Positions 6,116-13,409 of a DNA stretch of 24,925 bases are shown piece by piece (the stretch's first letter is position 1; each line of letters opens with the position of its first letter). The DNA lies in contig QXZO01000115.1 in assembly GCA_009886305.1 (NCBI GenBank), positions 1-24,925 on the forward strand, written 5' to 3'. Source of the DNA: Betaproteobacteria bacterium. Its GTDB lineage: Bacteria > Pseudomonadota > Gammaproteobacteria > Burkholderiales > Eutrophovitaceae. The notes under the pieces were generated by a model. The model was not told the origin of the DNA and made no database searches. It worked only from the letters and a program-made list of their open reading frames with translations. The translations under genes and the position numbers were made by a program.

Positions 6116-6943
6116 CTATCGTCTGTAAACGGCTGACTGTAGAGGTAGGCCGTTACTGAGGTATGAATGGAAGTACTCTAAATTGTTGAGTGCTTCGCTA
6201 CCGGACTCGAAAGGCACCGCACCTACTGCTTCCATGCACCGCTGGTATCTCATTTGCAGTGTATACAGGCGCTCCCCGCCCCTAAATACAGGAAAGTGAA
6301 CGGCTTGACCGATAGCTGGGGACAACAGTTCATCTCGAAAGTAGCGTCCGCCATTAGTTAGATGACAAGATGCACAAGCTAAGTTGTACTGACCGATTCG
6401 TCTGAAATAGAGTGACTTCCCGAGTTCGTATTTACCGGTAGCTTGCTTACTTACTACTTCGATATCCATGAGCATACCGTCTGATAAACTTCTTGCGTAA
6501 GCGCTTAATGCTCCCATAGTCTCAGGGTCAGTATAGGCCATTAGCCTTTCACCATTTTGCTCTAGGCAGGAATTAAGTGCCATTTCAAACGTAATAACTC
6601 TCTTTAGTTCTTCGTTATAAAAGGGAAACTTTCCAGCGATATTGATCCCCCTATTTTCGAAACAATCAGCGAAGGTCCTGCCGTTTTTAAACGGCGTTAC
6701 CCAGATTTTTTGTCCACTATCAATGACGCCTTGGAAGGGAGGGAAGTCCATAATGCTGTTGTATTGGCTCAGCGCGTCTTCACTCAGCATCATTGACCCA
6801 TGAATATATTGTGATACTGGTACACCAGGTATGTTCACAGAGAAGGTAGATAAAAACACCGCTCTATCTTCCTCGGGGGATCCCCATACTTGCATATGGA
6901 TGCATAGAAAAACAGTAGTCGCGACATGGAGTAGAAAGCGCAT
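6116..6943 (-). CDS. soxA: SoxA, cytochrome c subunit of the SoxAX thiosulfate-oxidising complex (one-heme type)
   Basis: SoxA with SoxX couples thiosulfate to the SoxY carrier cysteine in the periplasm and passes electrons to cytochrome c. The 275-residue protein has a signal peptide (about 1-21). The C-terminal cytochrome domain has one heme site, C190-A-S-C193-H194, and the active-site cysteine ligand C236 in MRYQRCMEAVG. The N-terminal domain has no CxxCH: C94 (in FADCFENRG) and C126 remain and probably form a disulfide. This matches the monoheme SoxA class rather than the diheme type. The conserved ALGQ-like region is SPAIGQAVHFPVFRGG. It is the last gene of soxXYZA, 13 bases after soxZ, and ends convergently with gcvH. 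Confidence 0.94.
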   Translation of the reverse strand: MRFLLHVATTVFLCIHMQVWGSPEEDRAVFLSTFSVNIPGVPVSQYIHGSMMLSEDALSQYNSIMDFPPFQGVIDSGQKIWVTPFKNGRTFADCFENRGINIAGKFPFYNEELKRVITFEMALNSCLEQNGERLMAYTDPETMGALSAYARSLSDGMLMDIEVVSKQATGKYELGKSLYFRRIGQYNLACASCHLTNGGRYFRDELLSPAIGQAVHFPVFRGGERLYTLQMRYQRCMEAVGAVPFESGSEALNNLEYFHSYLSNGLPLQSAVYRR

Positions 6944-6956
6944 AGATTCAATCAGC

Positions 6957-7271
6957 TTAGGGGATTGTAGCTGTCCCGGCTCCAGATTGCCCCATGTTAT
7001 CGTTCCAAGCGATCAGTAGCTCGTCACCTTTGGATGCCCTCGGCACACGAAAGTTTAAATAGGGGTTTTTCGATACAGAGCGGCTCCAATGTACTTGCAT
7101 GATCGGTTTCCCATTATGAGCAATGTTCACCGTGTGAATGAAGTGTTTAGGAATGATTTCTTTAGAATTTTTATCTCTTCTATAACCCGTTTCCATCGGA
7201 TGAAAAATCATTACCTTGACGTCTGCAATTTCGTTTTTGATTCTAATTCTGAAGCGTATCGTTTTATCCAT
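6957..7271 (-). CDS. soxZ: SoxZ, sulfur-carrier complex subunit
   Basis: SoxZ is the immunoglobulin-like partner of SoxY. The SoxYZ dimer carries the sulfur intermediate while the other Sox enzymes process it. The 104-residue length is typical. The family signatures are visible: HPMETGYRRD (9th strand region of SoxZ, usually HPMETG-R-D), KHFIHTV, SKNPYLNFRV, and a final SGAGTATI stretch. It has no signal peptide, as expected, because SoxZ is exported by hitchhiking with the Tat-exported SoxY. The start is preceded by a purine-rich GAGAAAG. It lies 21 bases after soxY and 13 before soxA. Confidence 0.95.
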   Translation of the reverse strand: MDKTIRFRIRIKNEIADVKVMIFHPMETGYRRDKNSKEIIPKHFIHTVNIAHNGKPIMQVHWSRSVSKNPYLNFRVPRASKGDELLIAWNDNMGQSGAGTATIP

Positions 7272-7292
7272 TCTGATATTTCTTTCTCGACA

Positions 7293-7760
7293 TTATTCTT
7301 CCCCACACCCGCCTATCGTTACTTTAACTTGCCGTGAGGCTCTGTAAAAGGTTCCGTTAGCTAATACGATGACATGGACGAAGGCTGTTTTACTCATTTT
7401 TATACGAGATGCAACAAACGGCTCTACCCCGTCCGAAAAGACATAGTCTGAAACTAAAGGTTGGGGGTTCTTTTCGGCAAAAATAAAAATCCTTTCTGTA
7501 TTCAACACCTCACTGCGGACTGTAATGGGAACAATCGCGCCATTTTCCGCAATTTCCGGTAGCGACAAATCTATAATGTCATTTGCTTCTACGAGGTCTC
7601 CTGGATTTGTGACCCCGACACTGAAAATTGAGTCGGTAATATCTGCTTTGTTGTATGCATTGCCATCCCACCGTGAAAATACTTTGGTGGGCAGTAGCAA
7701 AGAACTAATCAATGCTAGAGCGGAATGGAGAAATACGCGGCGTTCTTTTGTTATTTTCAT
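7293..7760 (-). CDS. soxY: SoxY, thiosulfate-oxidation sulfur carrier protein
   Basis: SoxY holds the covalently bound sulfur intermediate on a cysteine near its C-terminus. The 155-residue protein begins with a Tat-type signal (ERRVFL at 6-11, then a hydrophobic stretch LALISSLLLP) and ends in the carrier arm G-G-C152-G-E-E. The usual family ending is GGCGG, so here two acidic residues follow the last glycine. The central beta-sandwich contains SLPEIAENGAIVPITV, a recognisable family segment. It is the second gene of soxXYZA, five bases after soxX. The Tat signal explains export of SoxZ, which has none. Confidence 0.94.
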   Translation of the reverse strand: MKITKERRVFLHSALALISSLLLPTKVFSRWDGNAYNKADITDSIFSVGVTNPGDLVEANDIIDLSLPEIAENGAIVPITVRSEVLNTERIFIFAEKNPQPLVSDYVFSDGVEPFVASRIKMSKTAFVHVIVLANGTFYRASRQVKVTIGGCGEE

Positions 7761-7765
7761 GAATA

Positions 7766-8152
7766 TTACAAAGTGTACAAATAATCTATGATTTTACGTA
7801 TTTCTGTTTCGGAGAGAATACTATGCGCCCCAAAGGGCGGCATGATTGTTTCTGGATGTGTATCGCGTGCATCCCAAATTTGTTTAAAGAGTTTATCTTT
7901 TGAGGGAAATCGGCGCTTCATATCCATGAACGGAGGGGCTATGTTCGCAAGCGTTATCGCATTTTTGTCGGTTGGAGCGCTGTGACACGCTAAACAATTA
8001 CCGTGGTCGTAGCTATGAGCAAGTTCACGGCCACTTGGAACGGGTTCAGGCTCTGCATTTGCGAAATCAATGGCTAAAACGAAACTCAACGATAGAAGCG
8101 TCGCTGTCAGGCATAGAGTAGATCGGTAGACTTGTCGTAATTTTCTTTCCAT
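7766..8152 (-). CDS. soxX: SoxX, monoheme cytochrome c subunit of SoxAX
   Basis: SoxX accepts electrons from the SoxA-catalysed conjugation of thiosulfate to SoxY and passes them to a soluble cytochrome. The 128-residue protein has a signal peptide (about 1-33, ending A-N-A), one heme site C53-L-A-C56-H57 in GNCLACHSAP, and the probable axial methionine M104 in ETIMPPFG. It is short but within the range of SoxX proteins. It is the first sox gene, 42 bases after the stop of moaC and on the same strand, so moaC and soxXYZA may share a transcript. The upstream ribosome-binding site is weak. Confidence 0.93.
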   Translation of the reverse strand: MERKLRQVYRSTLCLTATLLSLSFVLAIDFANAEPEPVPSGRELAHSYDHGNCLACHSAPTDKNAITLANIAPPFMDMKRRFPSKDKLFKQIWDARDTHPETIMPPFGAHSILSETEIRKIIDYLYTL

Positions 8153-8194
8153 TGATGCTCAGAAACCGAGGGGGGGTTAAAAGTTCCTAATGGA

Positions 8195-8674
8195 TCAATC
8201 TTCGGCAATCCATGTTCCGGATTTACCGCCAGTTTTTTCTTTTAAGCCAAGATTTTTAATGGTCATCCCGCGGTCCACTGCTTTACACATATCGTAGATG
8301 GTCAGCAGCCCCACAGAAACAGCTGTTAACGCTTCCATTTCAACTCCAGTTTTACCCCACGTTTCCACCGTTACTGTGCAACTTACTGAATTTAAGCCCC
8401 TATGGATCTCAAAGTCAGCAGTCACTCGGGTGATGGCTAAAGGGTGACAAAGCGGAATTAAATCTGAGGTTTTTTTGGATGCTTGTATTGCAGCAATTCG
8501 GGCAACTCCGAGCACATCTCCCTTTTTTGACTCTCCTGACTGAATCAGTGAGAGGGTTTCTGGGTGCATCGTGATGGTTCCAGATGCAATAGCCACGCGT
8601 TTAGTGACTTTCTTATCGCCTACGTCGACCATGTGGGCTTGTCCAGCCCCATCAAAATGGGTTAAGTCGCTCAA
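8195..8674 (-). CDS. moaC: Cyclic pyranopterin monophosphate synthase
   Basis: MoaC converts the MoaA product into cyclic pyranopterin monophosphate, the first stable intermediate of molybdenum cofactor. The 159-residue protein aligns with E. coli MoaC without gaps around the active site: H77 in LIPLCHPL, D128 and K131 in IYDMCKAVDRGM, and the closing KTGGKSG. The start is TTG at 8674. An internal Met15 is unlikely because the conserved LTHFD...GQAHMVDV block precedes it. An AGGA lies ten bases upstream. It is the only Moco gene in the window and sits directly ahead of soxXYZA. A bepA-like gene starts divergently 86 bases away. Confidence 0.97.
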   Translation of the reverse strand: MSDLTHFDGAGQAHMVDVGDKKVTKRVAIASGTITMHPETLSLIQSGESKKGDVLGVARIAAIQASKKTSDLIPLCHPLAITRVTADFEIHRGLNSVSCTVTVETWGKTGVEMEALTAVSVGLLTIYDMCKAVDRGMTIKNLGLKEKTGGKSGTWIAED

Positions 8675-8760
8675 GTTACCAGTGTCCTATCTGAAGATGT
8701 TTGTTAAAAATTTTGACGATAAACACTATAAATTATTCGTCTACCCTTTATGATAGCACT

Positions 8761-10209
8761 GTGACTCAAAGACTTTTACTAATAATTTTTATATCAGCTC
8801 TTAGTGTTTGTAGGGCGATCCATGCGCAAGAGCTGCCTGATTTAGGGGATCCGTTCCGAGACGACTTTTCTTTATTTCAAGAACAAGTCGTTGGGGCTTC
8901 GATCATGGGTAAAATACGAGCAAGCCCAAATTACGTTTTAGACCCAGAAGTTGCTGAGTACATTAACCATCTCGGATATCGTCTTGTTGCTAGTAGTGAT
9001 TCTCCAGGCCAGGACTTCCAGTTTTTTGTACTGATTAACCCTACCATCAATGCCTTTGCTTTCCCTGGTGGGTATGTGGGTGTGCACTCCGGTCTGATTC
9101 TTGAATCAGATAATGAGTCGATGCTTGCAGGAGTTTTAAGTCATGAGGTGGCTCATGTAACGCAACGGCATATCGCGAGGGTCATCGCGGCACAAAGTAA
9201 AGCGCGTATTGGTTCTCTGGCCGCTATGGCGGCCGCAATCCTAGCCTCACGTTCCGGCGGAGATATTACGCAGGCAGCAGTGATGACCTCTGCTGCATTG
9301 CCAATGCAGGCACAGTTAAATTTTACTAGAGCTCATGAGAGAGAAGCAGATCGAATTGGACTCCGTATTTTAGAAAAAGCACAGTTTGATCCACATCAAG
9401 TCCCACTTTTCTTTAAGTATTTGCAGCGGCAGTCGAGGCTTTATGAGTCAGGAATCCCCGAGTTTTTAAGAACTCACCCAATTACCTCCAATAGGGTGGC
9501 AGATGTAGAGGCGCGCTTGGCGAAGATAGCCCGCAAGCAAGTCGAGGATAGCGTTGAACTATTATTTATAAAAGCCCGGCTAAGGGTTCATCAGAATGGC
9601 GCTTTGAGCTCTTCAGGGATATTCGAGGAGCAACTCCAATCGCAAAATAAAAAAGTGAGGCTGGCTGGTATGTACGGCTTAATCTTTTCTTTAATTACAT
9701 CAAAGGATTTAGGTCTCATGAGTCTCGAAAAAGCTCGAGAAACGTTAGACTTCCTGCTCAGCATGGAGCCTGATCATCCGATGCTTTTGTCTTTGCGAGG
9801 TGATTTTGAGCGATTGTTTGGAGACCGCAATATTGCTGATGCAGTTTACACTGATGCTTTGACGCGCTACCCCGTGAGAACATCCTTAGTTTATGGTTAC
9901 GTTGAACTTTTGTTGTCGTCTGACAGGAATGTCGAATTGGAAAGTATGATGTCAGAACTTCTATTGAAATCTGAAGTTAAAAATCCAAAATTTTATGAAT
10001 TTAGAGCCAAAGCATACGGTGAATTGAATCAGAAAATGGCGATGCATAGGGATTATGCAGAGGTCCTTGCCTTGACTGGGAATCTGGTTGGGGCGATTAA
10101 TGAGCTTCTCTTGGCCCAGAAGTCAACTGATGGTGATTTTTTTCTTCGCACATCGGTAGATTCTCGCTTAAAGGAGCTTAGAGAAATTCAACGGGCGTTG
10201 CGTCAATAA
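8761..10209 (+). CDS. bepA: BepA-like periplasmic M48 metalloprotease with TPR repeats
   Basis: BepA (formerly YfgC) is a periplasmic zinc protease and chaperone that helps LptD and BAM-dependent outer-membrane assembly and degrades misfolded LptD. From GTG 8761 the protein has 482 residues (E. coli 487). It has a signal peptide (about 1-23, ending IHAQE) and the zinc motif H128-E129-V-A-H132 in LSHEVAHVTQRH. The third ligand E193 is in AHEREADRIG, and the His in FLRTHPITSNR corresponds to the regulatory His switch of BepA. A C-terminal TPR-like helical region follows (about 270-480). The frame opens upstream with TTG 8701, but this would put 20 polar residues in front of the signal peptide, so 8761 is preferred. 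It is divergent from moaC. Confidence 0.88.
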   Translation: MTQRLLLIIFISALSVCRAIHAQELPDLGDPFRDDFSLFQEQVVGASIMGKIRASPNYVLDPEVAEYINHLGYRLVASSDSPGQDFQFFVLINPTINAFAFPGGYVGVHSGLILESDNESMLAGVLSHEVAHVTQRHIARVIAAQSKARIGSLAAMAAAILASRSGGDITQAAVMTSAALPMQAQLNFTRAHEREADRIGLRILEKAQFDPHQVPLFFKYLQRQSRLYESGIPEFLRTHPITSNRVADVEARLAKIARKQVEDSVELLFIKARLRVHQNGALSSSGIFEEQLQSQNKKVRLAGMYGLIFSLITSKDLGLMSLEKARETLDFLLSMEPDHPMLLSLRGDFERLFGDRNIADAVYTDALTRYPVRTSLVYGYVELLLSSDRNVELESMMSELLLKSEVKNPKFYEFRAKAYGELNQKMAMHRDYAEVLALTGNLVGAINELLLAQKSTDGDFFLRTSVDSRLKELREIQRALRQ

Positions 10210-10210
10210 G

Positions 10211-10238
10211 TTGACCACTTTAGTATGAATCGTACAGA
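10211..10238 (+). promoter_or_regulatory. Candidate promoter for coq7
   Basis: TTGACC (10211-10216) and TACAGA (10233-10238) are separated by 16 bases in the 59-base gap between bepA and coq7. Both are reasonable sigma-70 hexamers. The site would allow coq7 to be expressed independently of bepA. This is judged only by eye. Confidence 0.35.
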
Positions 10239-10268
10239 CAAAGTAAGGATATATCATAGGGATGCAAT

Positions 10269-10895
10269 GTGACTTTATTTTTAGATCGAATAATTGAAGA
10301 GTTAGACCAGGGTTTGAGGGTGTTATCAGGTGCGGTGTCAGCCCAGCGTGATTTAGATTTTCATGGCTCTGATGTGAATCTGACTGATGAGCAGAAGAGA
10401 GTATCAGCTAGGTTAATGCGTGTGAATCATGCAGGAGAAGTTTGTGCCCAAGCACTATATTTGGGGCAAGCTTCGGTGGAGAAGAATAATGATATCAAGG
10501 CCGAGTTGACCCAATCAGCAAAGGAGGAGTTGGATCACCTTGTTTGGACTCAGCTTAGAATTGACGAGCTTGGTGGAAAGACAAGTTTTCTAAATCCACT
10601 TTTTTACGGTGGTTCGTTCGCTATTGGCGTTATTGCTGGCTTATCCGGAACCCAGAGAAGTCTGGGTTTTTTGCAAGAGACAGAGCGTCAAGTGGAGGCG
10701 CATTTGACCGAACATCTTGATCGCGTTTCTGTCGATGATGAGCGAAGTCGCGCAATGATGGCCAAAATGAGGGAGGAAGAGCGAAGTCACGCGAACAGAG
10801 CTGAGCGTCTTGGGGCTGAGCAGTTGCCTAAGCCTGTTCGGGGCATGATGCGACTGATGTCCAAAGTCATGACCCAATCAACTTTCTACATTTAA
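10269..10895 (+). CDS. coq7: Coq7/UbiF-type 5-demethoxyubiquinone hydroxylase (di-iron)
   Basis: The enzyme adds the C-6 hydroxyl to 2-octaprenyl-3-methyl-6-methoxybenzoquinol, the penultimate step of ubiquinone synthesis. It is the di-iron alternative to the flavoenzyme UbiF. The 208-residue protein has the ligand set E57, E87-x-x-H90 (EELDH), E139 region (ETERQVEAH) and E171-x-x-H174 (EERSH). A hydrophobic amphipathic stretch (FAIGVIAGLSG, about 117-127) probably mediates membrane contact. The start is GTG 10269, supported by AGGGA about six bases upstream. A directly overlapping ATG at 10267 reads ATG-TGA and cannot be the start. Coq7 next to an OsmC-family gene also occurs in pseudomonads. 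Confidence 0.95.
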   Translation: MTLFLDRIIEELDQGLRVLSGAVSAQRDLDFHGSDVNLTDEQKRVSARLMRVNHAGEVCAQALYLGQASVEKNNDIKAELTQSAKEELDHLVWTQLRIDELGGKTSFLNPLFYGGSFAIGVIAGLSGTQRSLGFLQETERQVEAHLTEHLDRVSVDDERSRAMMAKMREEERSHANRAERLGAEQLPKPVRGMMRLMSKVMTQSTFYI

Positions 10896-10913
10896 AGAGG
10901 TACGTTTTTCTTT

Positions 10914-11336
10914 TTAATCTGAGGCGCTATGAATTTCGTAGTCATGGGTAATATGCGCCGACTTGCCAAGCATAATTGAAGCCGAGCAGTATTTTTTCGC
11001 GGACAGGTTGATTGCGCGTTCGACAATGTTACTTTTTAAATCGTGACCAGTTATTTTAAAAAGTAAGTGAATTGAGGTGAAAATTTTTGGGTCGGTTTCG
11101 GCTCTTTTTGCGTCAACCTCCAAGGCAAGATTAGTAATGCTTTGACGAGACTTTCGTAAAATCGTGACAACATCATATGCGCTACATCCTCCTAGTCCCA
11201 TTAAAAGCATTTCCATTGGGCGGGCGCCTAGATTTTTGCCTCCAGCCTCCGGAGCCCCATCCATCGTTAGCAAGTGACCGCTGCCGCTAATCGCTTCAAA
11301 CGCTACGCCATCTTTTAAACTTATTTGAGTTTTCAT
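10914..11336 (-). CDS. OsmC-family protein (YhfA-like)
   Basis: The 140-residue protein is a small OsmC/Ohr-fold member with the two conserved cysteines C51 (PMEMLLMGLGGCSAYDV) and C117 (KKYCSASIML). OsmC/Ohr proteins reduce organic hydroperoxides with this cysteine pair. The YhfA branch has the shared motif but no established substrate, so peroxide reduction here is an inference from family. It is convergent with coq7 (18 bases between stops) and divergent from petABC. The start ATG at 11336 gives a normal N-terminus. Divergence from an electron-transport operon and convergence with quinone synthesis suits a protective role, but this is only contextual. Confidence 0.9.
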   Translation of the reverse strand: MKTQISLKDGVAFEAISGSGHLLTMDGAPEAGGKNLGARPMEMLLMGLGGCSAYDVVTILRKSRQSITNLALEVDAKRAETDPKIFTSIHLLFKITGHDLKSNIVERAINLSAKKYCSASIMLGKSAHITHDYEIHSASD

Positions 11337-11484
11337 GATCTGATTTTAATCTCAAAATAATTTTTAATCGAGAAATTTATATTGTTTTAGCTTATTTATA
11401 ATTGCGGCACACGCATATGGAAAAATAGTTCATATAATCATTAGTTTATGGCGTTCGCACTGGATTTTTTTTTGCACTAAAGGG

Positions 11485-11518
11485 TATAATCTGATTGTGA
11501 TTAATTATGTGATTAATT
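11485..11518 (+). promoter_or_regulatory. petABC promoter -10 with adjoining direct repeat
   Basis: A perfect TATAAT lies at 11485-11490, 64 bases before the petA start. No good -35 is seen at the right distance (the best, TGGATT at 11461, is weak and 18 bases off), so an activator may be needed. Immediately downstream, TGTGATTAATT occurs twice (11496-11506 and 11508-11518, period 12), overlapping the expected transcription start. Tandem copies there fit a repressor or redox-regulator site but no named regulator can be assigned. The 218-base osmC-petA gap otherwise contains only AT-rich DNA. Confidence 0.45.
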
Positions 11519-11554
11519 CGCTTAGCTTCAGGGCTGAGTTGAGGAGGAAAGAGT

Positions 11555-12151
11555 TTGAGTTCTGAAAAATCAGTGAATGAGCAACGCCGTATGCTTGTTG
11601 TATCGACTGGAGCGGTGGGGGCGGCGGGAGCTTTAGCTGCAGTGTCCACTCTTTTTGCGAGTATGGCACCAAGTGAGCGAGCTAAAGCAGCTGGGGCACC
11701 TGTTGAGGTTGATCTAGCAAAATTGGAGCCTGGAATGCTCATTACCGAAGAGTGGCGCGGAAAACCGGTTTGGATTCTTCACCGCACTGACGACATGCTC
11801 AATAAGTTGGGCGACACTGCTGATCTTGTTTCAGATCCAGATTCTAGGCTACCAATGCAGCCGGACTATGCGACAAATATTGAGCGGTCAATTAAGCCAG
11901 AGTATCTTGTTTTGGTGGGTATTTGTACTCACCTGGGTTGTTCTCCAACCCAAAAACTTGAGGCTGGAGAGGCCTCTGGACTTGGGGCTGACTGGAGCGG
12001 TGGATTTTTCTGTCCATGCCACGGCTCTAAGTTTGATCTCGCTGGGAGAGTTTATAAAGGTGTGCCTGCTCCGGCTAATCTCGAAGTTCCACCACACCAA
12101 TTTTTGTCTGATTCCCGATTATTAATCGGGGACGATGCTGCTAGGAGTTAA
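11555..12151 (+). CDS. petA: Ubiquinol-cytochrome c reductase Rieske iron-sulfur subunit
   Basis: PetA carries the [2Fe-2S] cluster that takes the first electron from ubiquinol in the bc1 complex. The 198-residue protein has an N-terminal Tat-type signal anchor (RRM at 11-13, hydrophobic region to about 38), then the Rieske domain with C124-T-H126-L-G-C129 and C153-P-C155-H156-G-S. A linker with the flexible-hinge region lies at about 39-50. The start is TTG 11555, well supported by AGGAGG at 11542-11547 with a seven-base gap. A later ATG would remove the Tat motif. PetA opens the operon and its end overlaps the reading frame that leads into petB. Confidence 0.96.
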   Translation: MSSEKSVNEQRRMLVVSTGAVGAAGALAAVSTLFASMAPSERAKAAGAPVEVDLAKLEPGMLITEEWRGKPVWILHRTDDMLNKLGDTADLVSDPDSRLPMQPDYATNIERSIKPEYLVLVGICTHLGCSPTQKLEAGEASGLGADWSGGFFCPCHGSKFDLAGRVYKGVPAPANLEVPPHQFLSDSRLLIGDDAARS

Positions 12152-12155
12152 TTTG

Positions 12156-13409
12156 ATGCTAACACCAGTGATGACCTGGATTGATGAGCGTTTCCCGATG
12201 AGCAAAATGGTTCGGGAGCACCTCACTGAATATTACGCGCCTAAGAATTTTAACTTCTGGTATTTTTTCGGCGGACTTGCAGTATTTGTGCTGGCAATAC
12301 AAATCGTTTCAGGGATTTTTCTAACAATGCACTACAAACCGGACGCTGAAAAAGCATTCGCCTCTGTTGAATACATTATGAGAGACGTTCCTCTAGGGTG
12401 GCTCATTCGCTACGTACATTCGACCGGCGCCTCTTTGTTCTTTGTAGTTATTTATTTACATATGTTCAGGGCGCTCTTGTACGGCTCTTACCGGAAACCA
12501 CGTGAATTGTTATGGATTTTCGGTATGGTGATCTACCTCTGTTTGATGGCTGAAGCCTTCTTTGGTTACCTTTTACCATGGGGGCAGATGTCATATTGGG
12601 GTGCGCAAGTTATTGTGAATCTTTTCGGTGCTGTACCGCTCATTGGCCCCGATCTCGCAGTCTGGATCCGTGGAGACTATGTTGTTTCAGATGCAACACT
12701 AAGTCGTTTTTTCGCGTTACACGTGATTGCGGTCCCCATCGCACTTTTGGGATTGGTCGTTGCGCATATCATTTCCTTGCACGAGGTTGGGTCGAACAAT
12801 CCAGATGGTATCGATATTAAGAAAAACAAAGATGCAGTTACGGGAAAGCCTTTAGATGGAATTCCTTTTCACCCTTATTACACTGTTAAGGATATATTTG
12901 GCCTCGTGATCTTTATGATCATATTTGCGTCGATCGTTTTCTTTGCGCCAGAAATGGGCGGATATTTCCTGGAACATAATAATTTCATACCCGCTGATCC
13001 AATGAAGACACCAGCGCATATTGCGCCGGTTTGGTACTTCACTCCGTTTTACTCTATTTTGAGGGCTGTACCACCCATGTTTGGGTCTCAGTTTCCAGGT
13101 GTTTTAGCGATGGGTGGCGCTGTAGTTATTTTATTTCTATTGCCATGGCTCGACAGAAGCCCTGTTAGATCGATAAGGTACAAAGGTCCTCTCTTCAAAA
13201 CCTCGTTAACTATTTTTGTGGTTTCGTTTTTATTACTTGGGTATTTGGGGCTAAAGCCAACCAATATTTGGGGTCAAATCGGAGGTGCAGACGTCGCTAC
13301 GGCCGTAGCACAGCTCTGCACGGTATTTTATTTCTTGTTTTTTATATCGTTGCCGATCGTGTCAAAGCTGGATCGGACTAAGGAAGAGCCGGATCGGGTG
13401 ACCTCATGA
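12156..13409 (+). CDS. petB: Cytochrome b subunit of the bc1 complex
   Basis: Cytochrome b is the integral-membrane core of bc1, with two b hemes and the Qo and Qi quinone sites. The protein has 417 residues and many transmembrane helices. Heme-ligand histidines lie in RYVHSTGASLFFVVIYLH and FALHVIAVPIALLGLVVAH. The Qo site carries PVWYFTPFYSILRA, the P-V-W-Y form common in beta- and gammaproteobacteria in place of PEWY. The frame opens at ATG 12135 inside petA, but ATG 12156 has AGGAG eight bases upstream and gives the usual short cytoplasmic N-terminus, so it is preferred; the start could also be ATG 12171. It overlaps petC by four bases (ATGA). Confidence 0.95.
   Translation: MLTPVMTWIDERFPMSKMVREHLTEYYAPKNFNFWYFFGGLAVFVLAIQIVSGIFLTMHYKPDAEKAFASVEYIMRDVPLGWLIRYVHSTGASLFFVVIYLHMFRALLYGSYRKPRELLWIFGMVIYLCLMAEAFFGYLLPWGQMSYWGAQVIVNLFGAVPLIGPDLAVWIRGDYVVSDATLSRFFALHVIAVPIALLGLVVAHIISLHEVGSNNPDGIDIKKNKDAVTGKPLDGIPFHPYYTVKDIFGLVIFMIIFASIVFFAPEMGGYFLEHNNFIPADPMKTPAHIAPVWYFTPFYSILRAVPPMFGSQFPGVLAMGGAVVILFLLPWLDRSPVRSIRYKGPLFKTSLTIFVVSFLLLGYLGLKPTNIWGQIGGADVATAVAQLCTVFYFLFFISLPIVSKLDRTKEEPDRVTS

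Noticed and set aside
11465..11473. Run of T upstream of petA as a terminator
   Set aside because: No stable stem precedes it and no plus-strand transcript is expected to end there, because the flanking genes diverge.
12578..12820. A plus-strand frame inside petB rich in Cys and Arg
   Set aside because: It lies wholly within the conserved heme-binding region of cytochrome b in another frame and has no start signal; a shadow frame.
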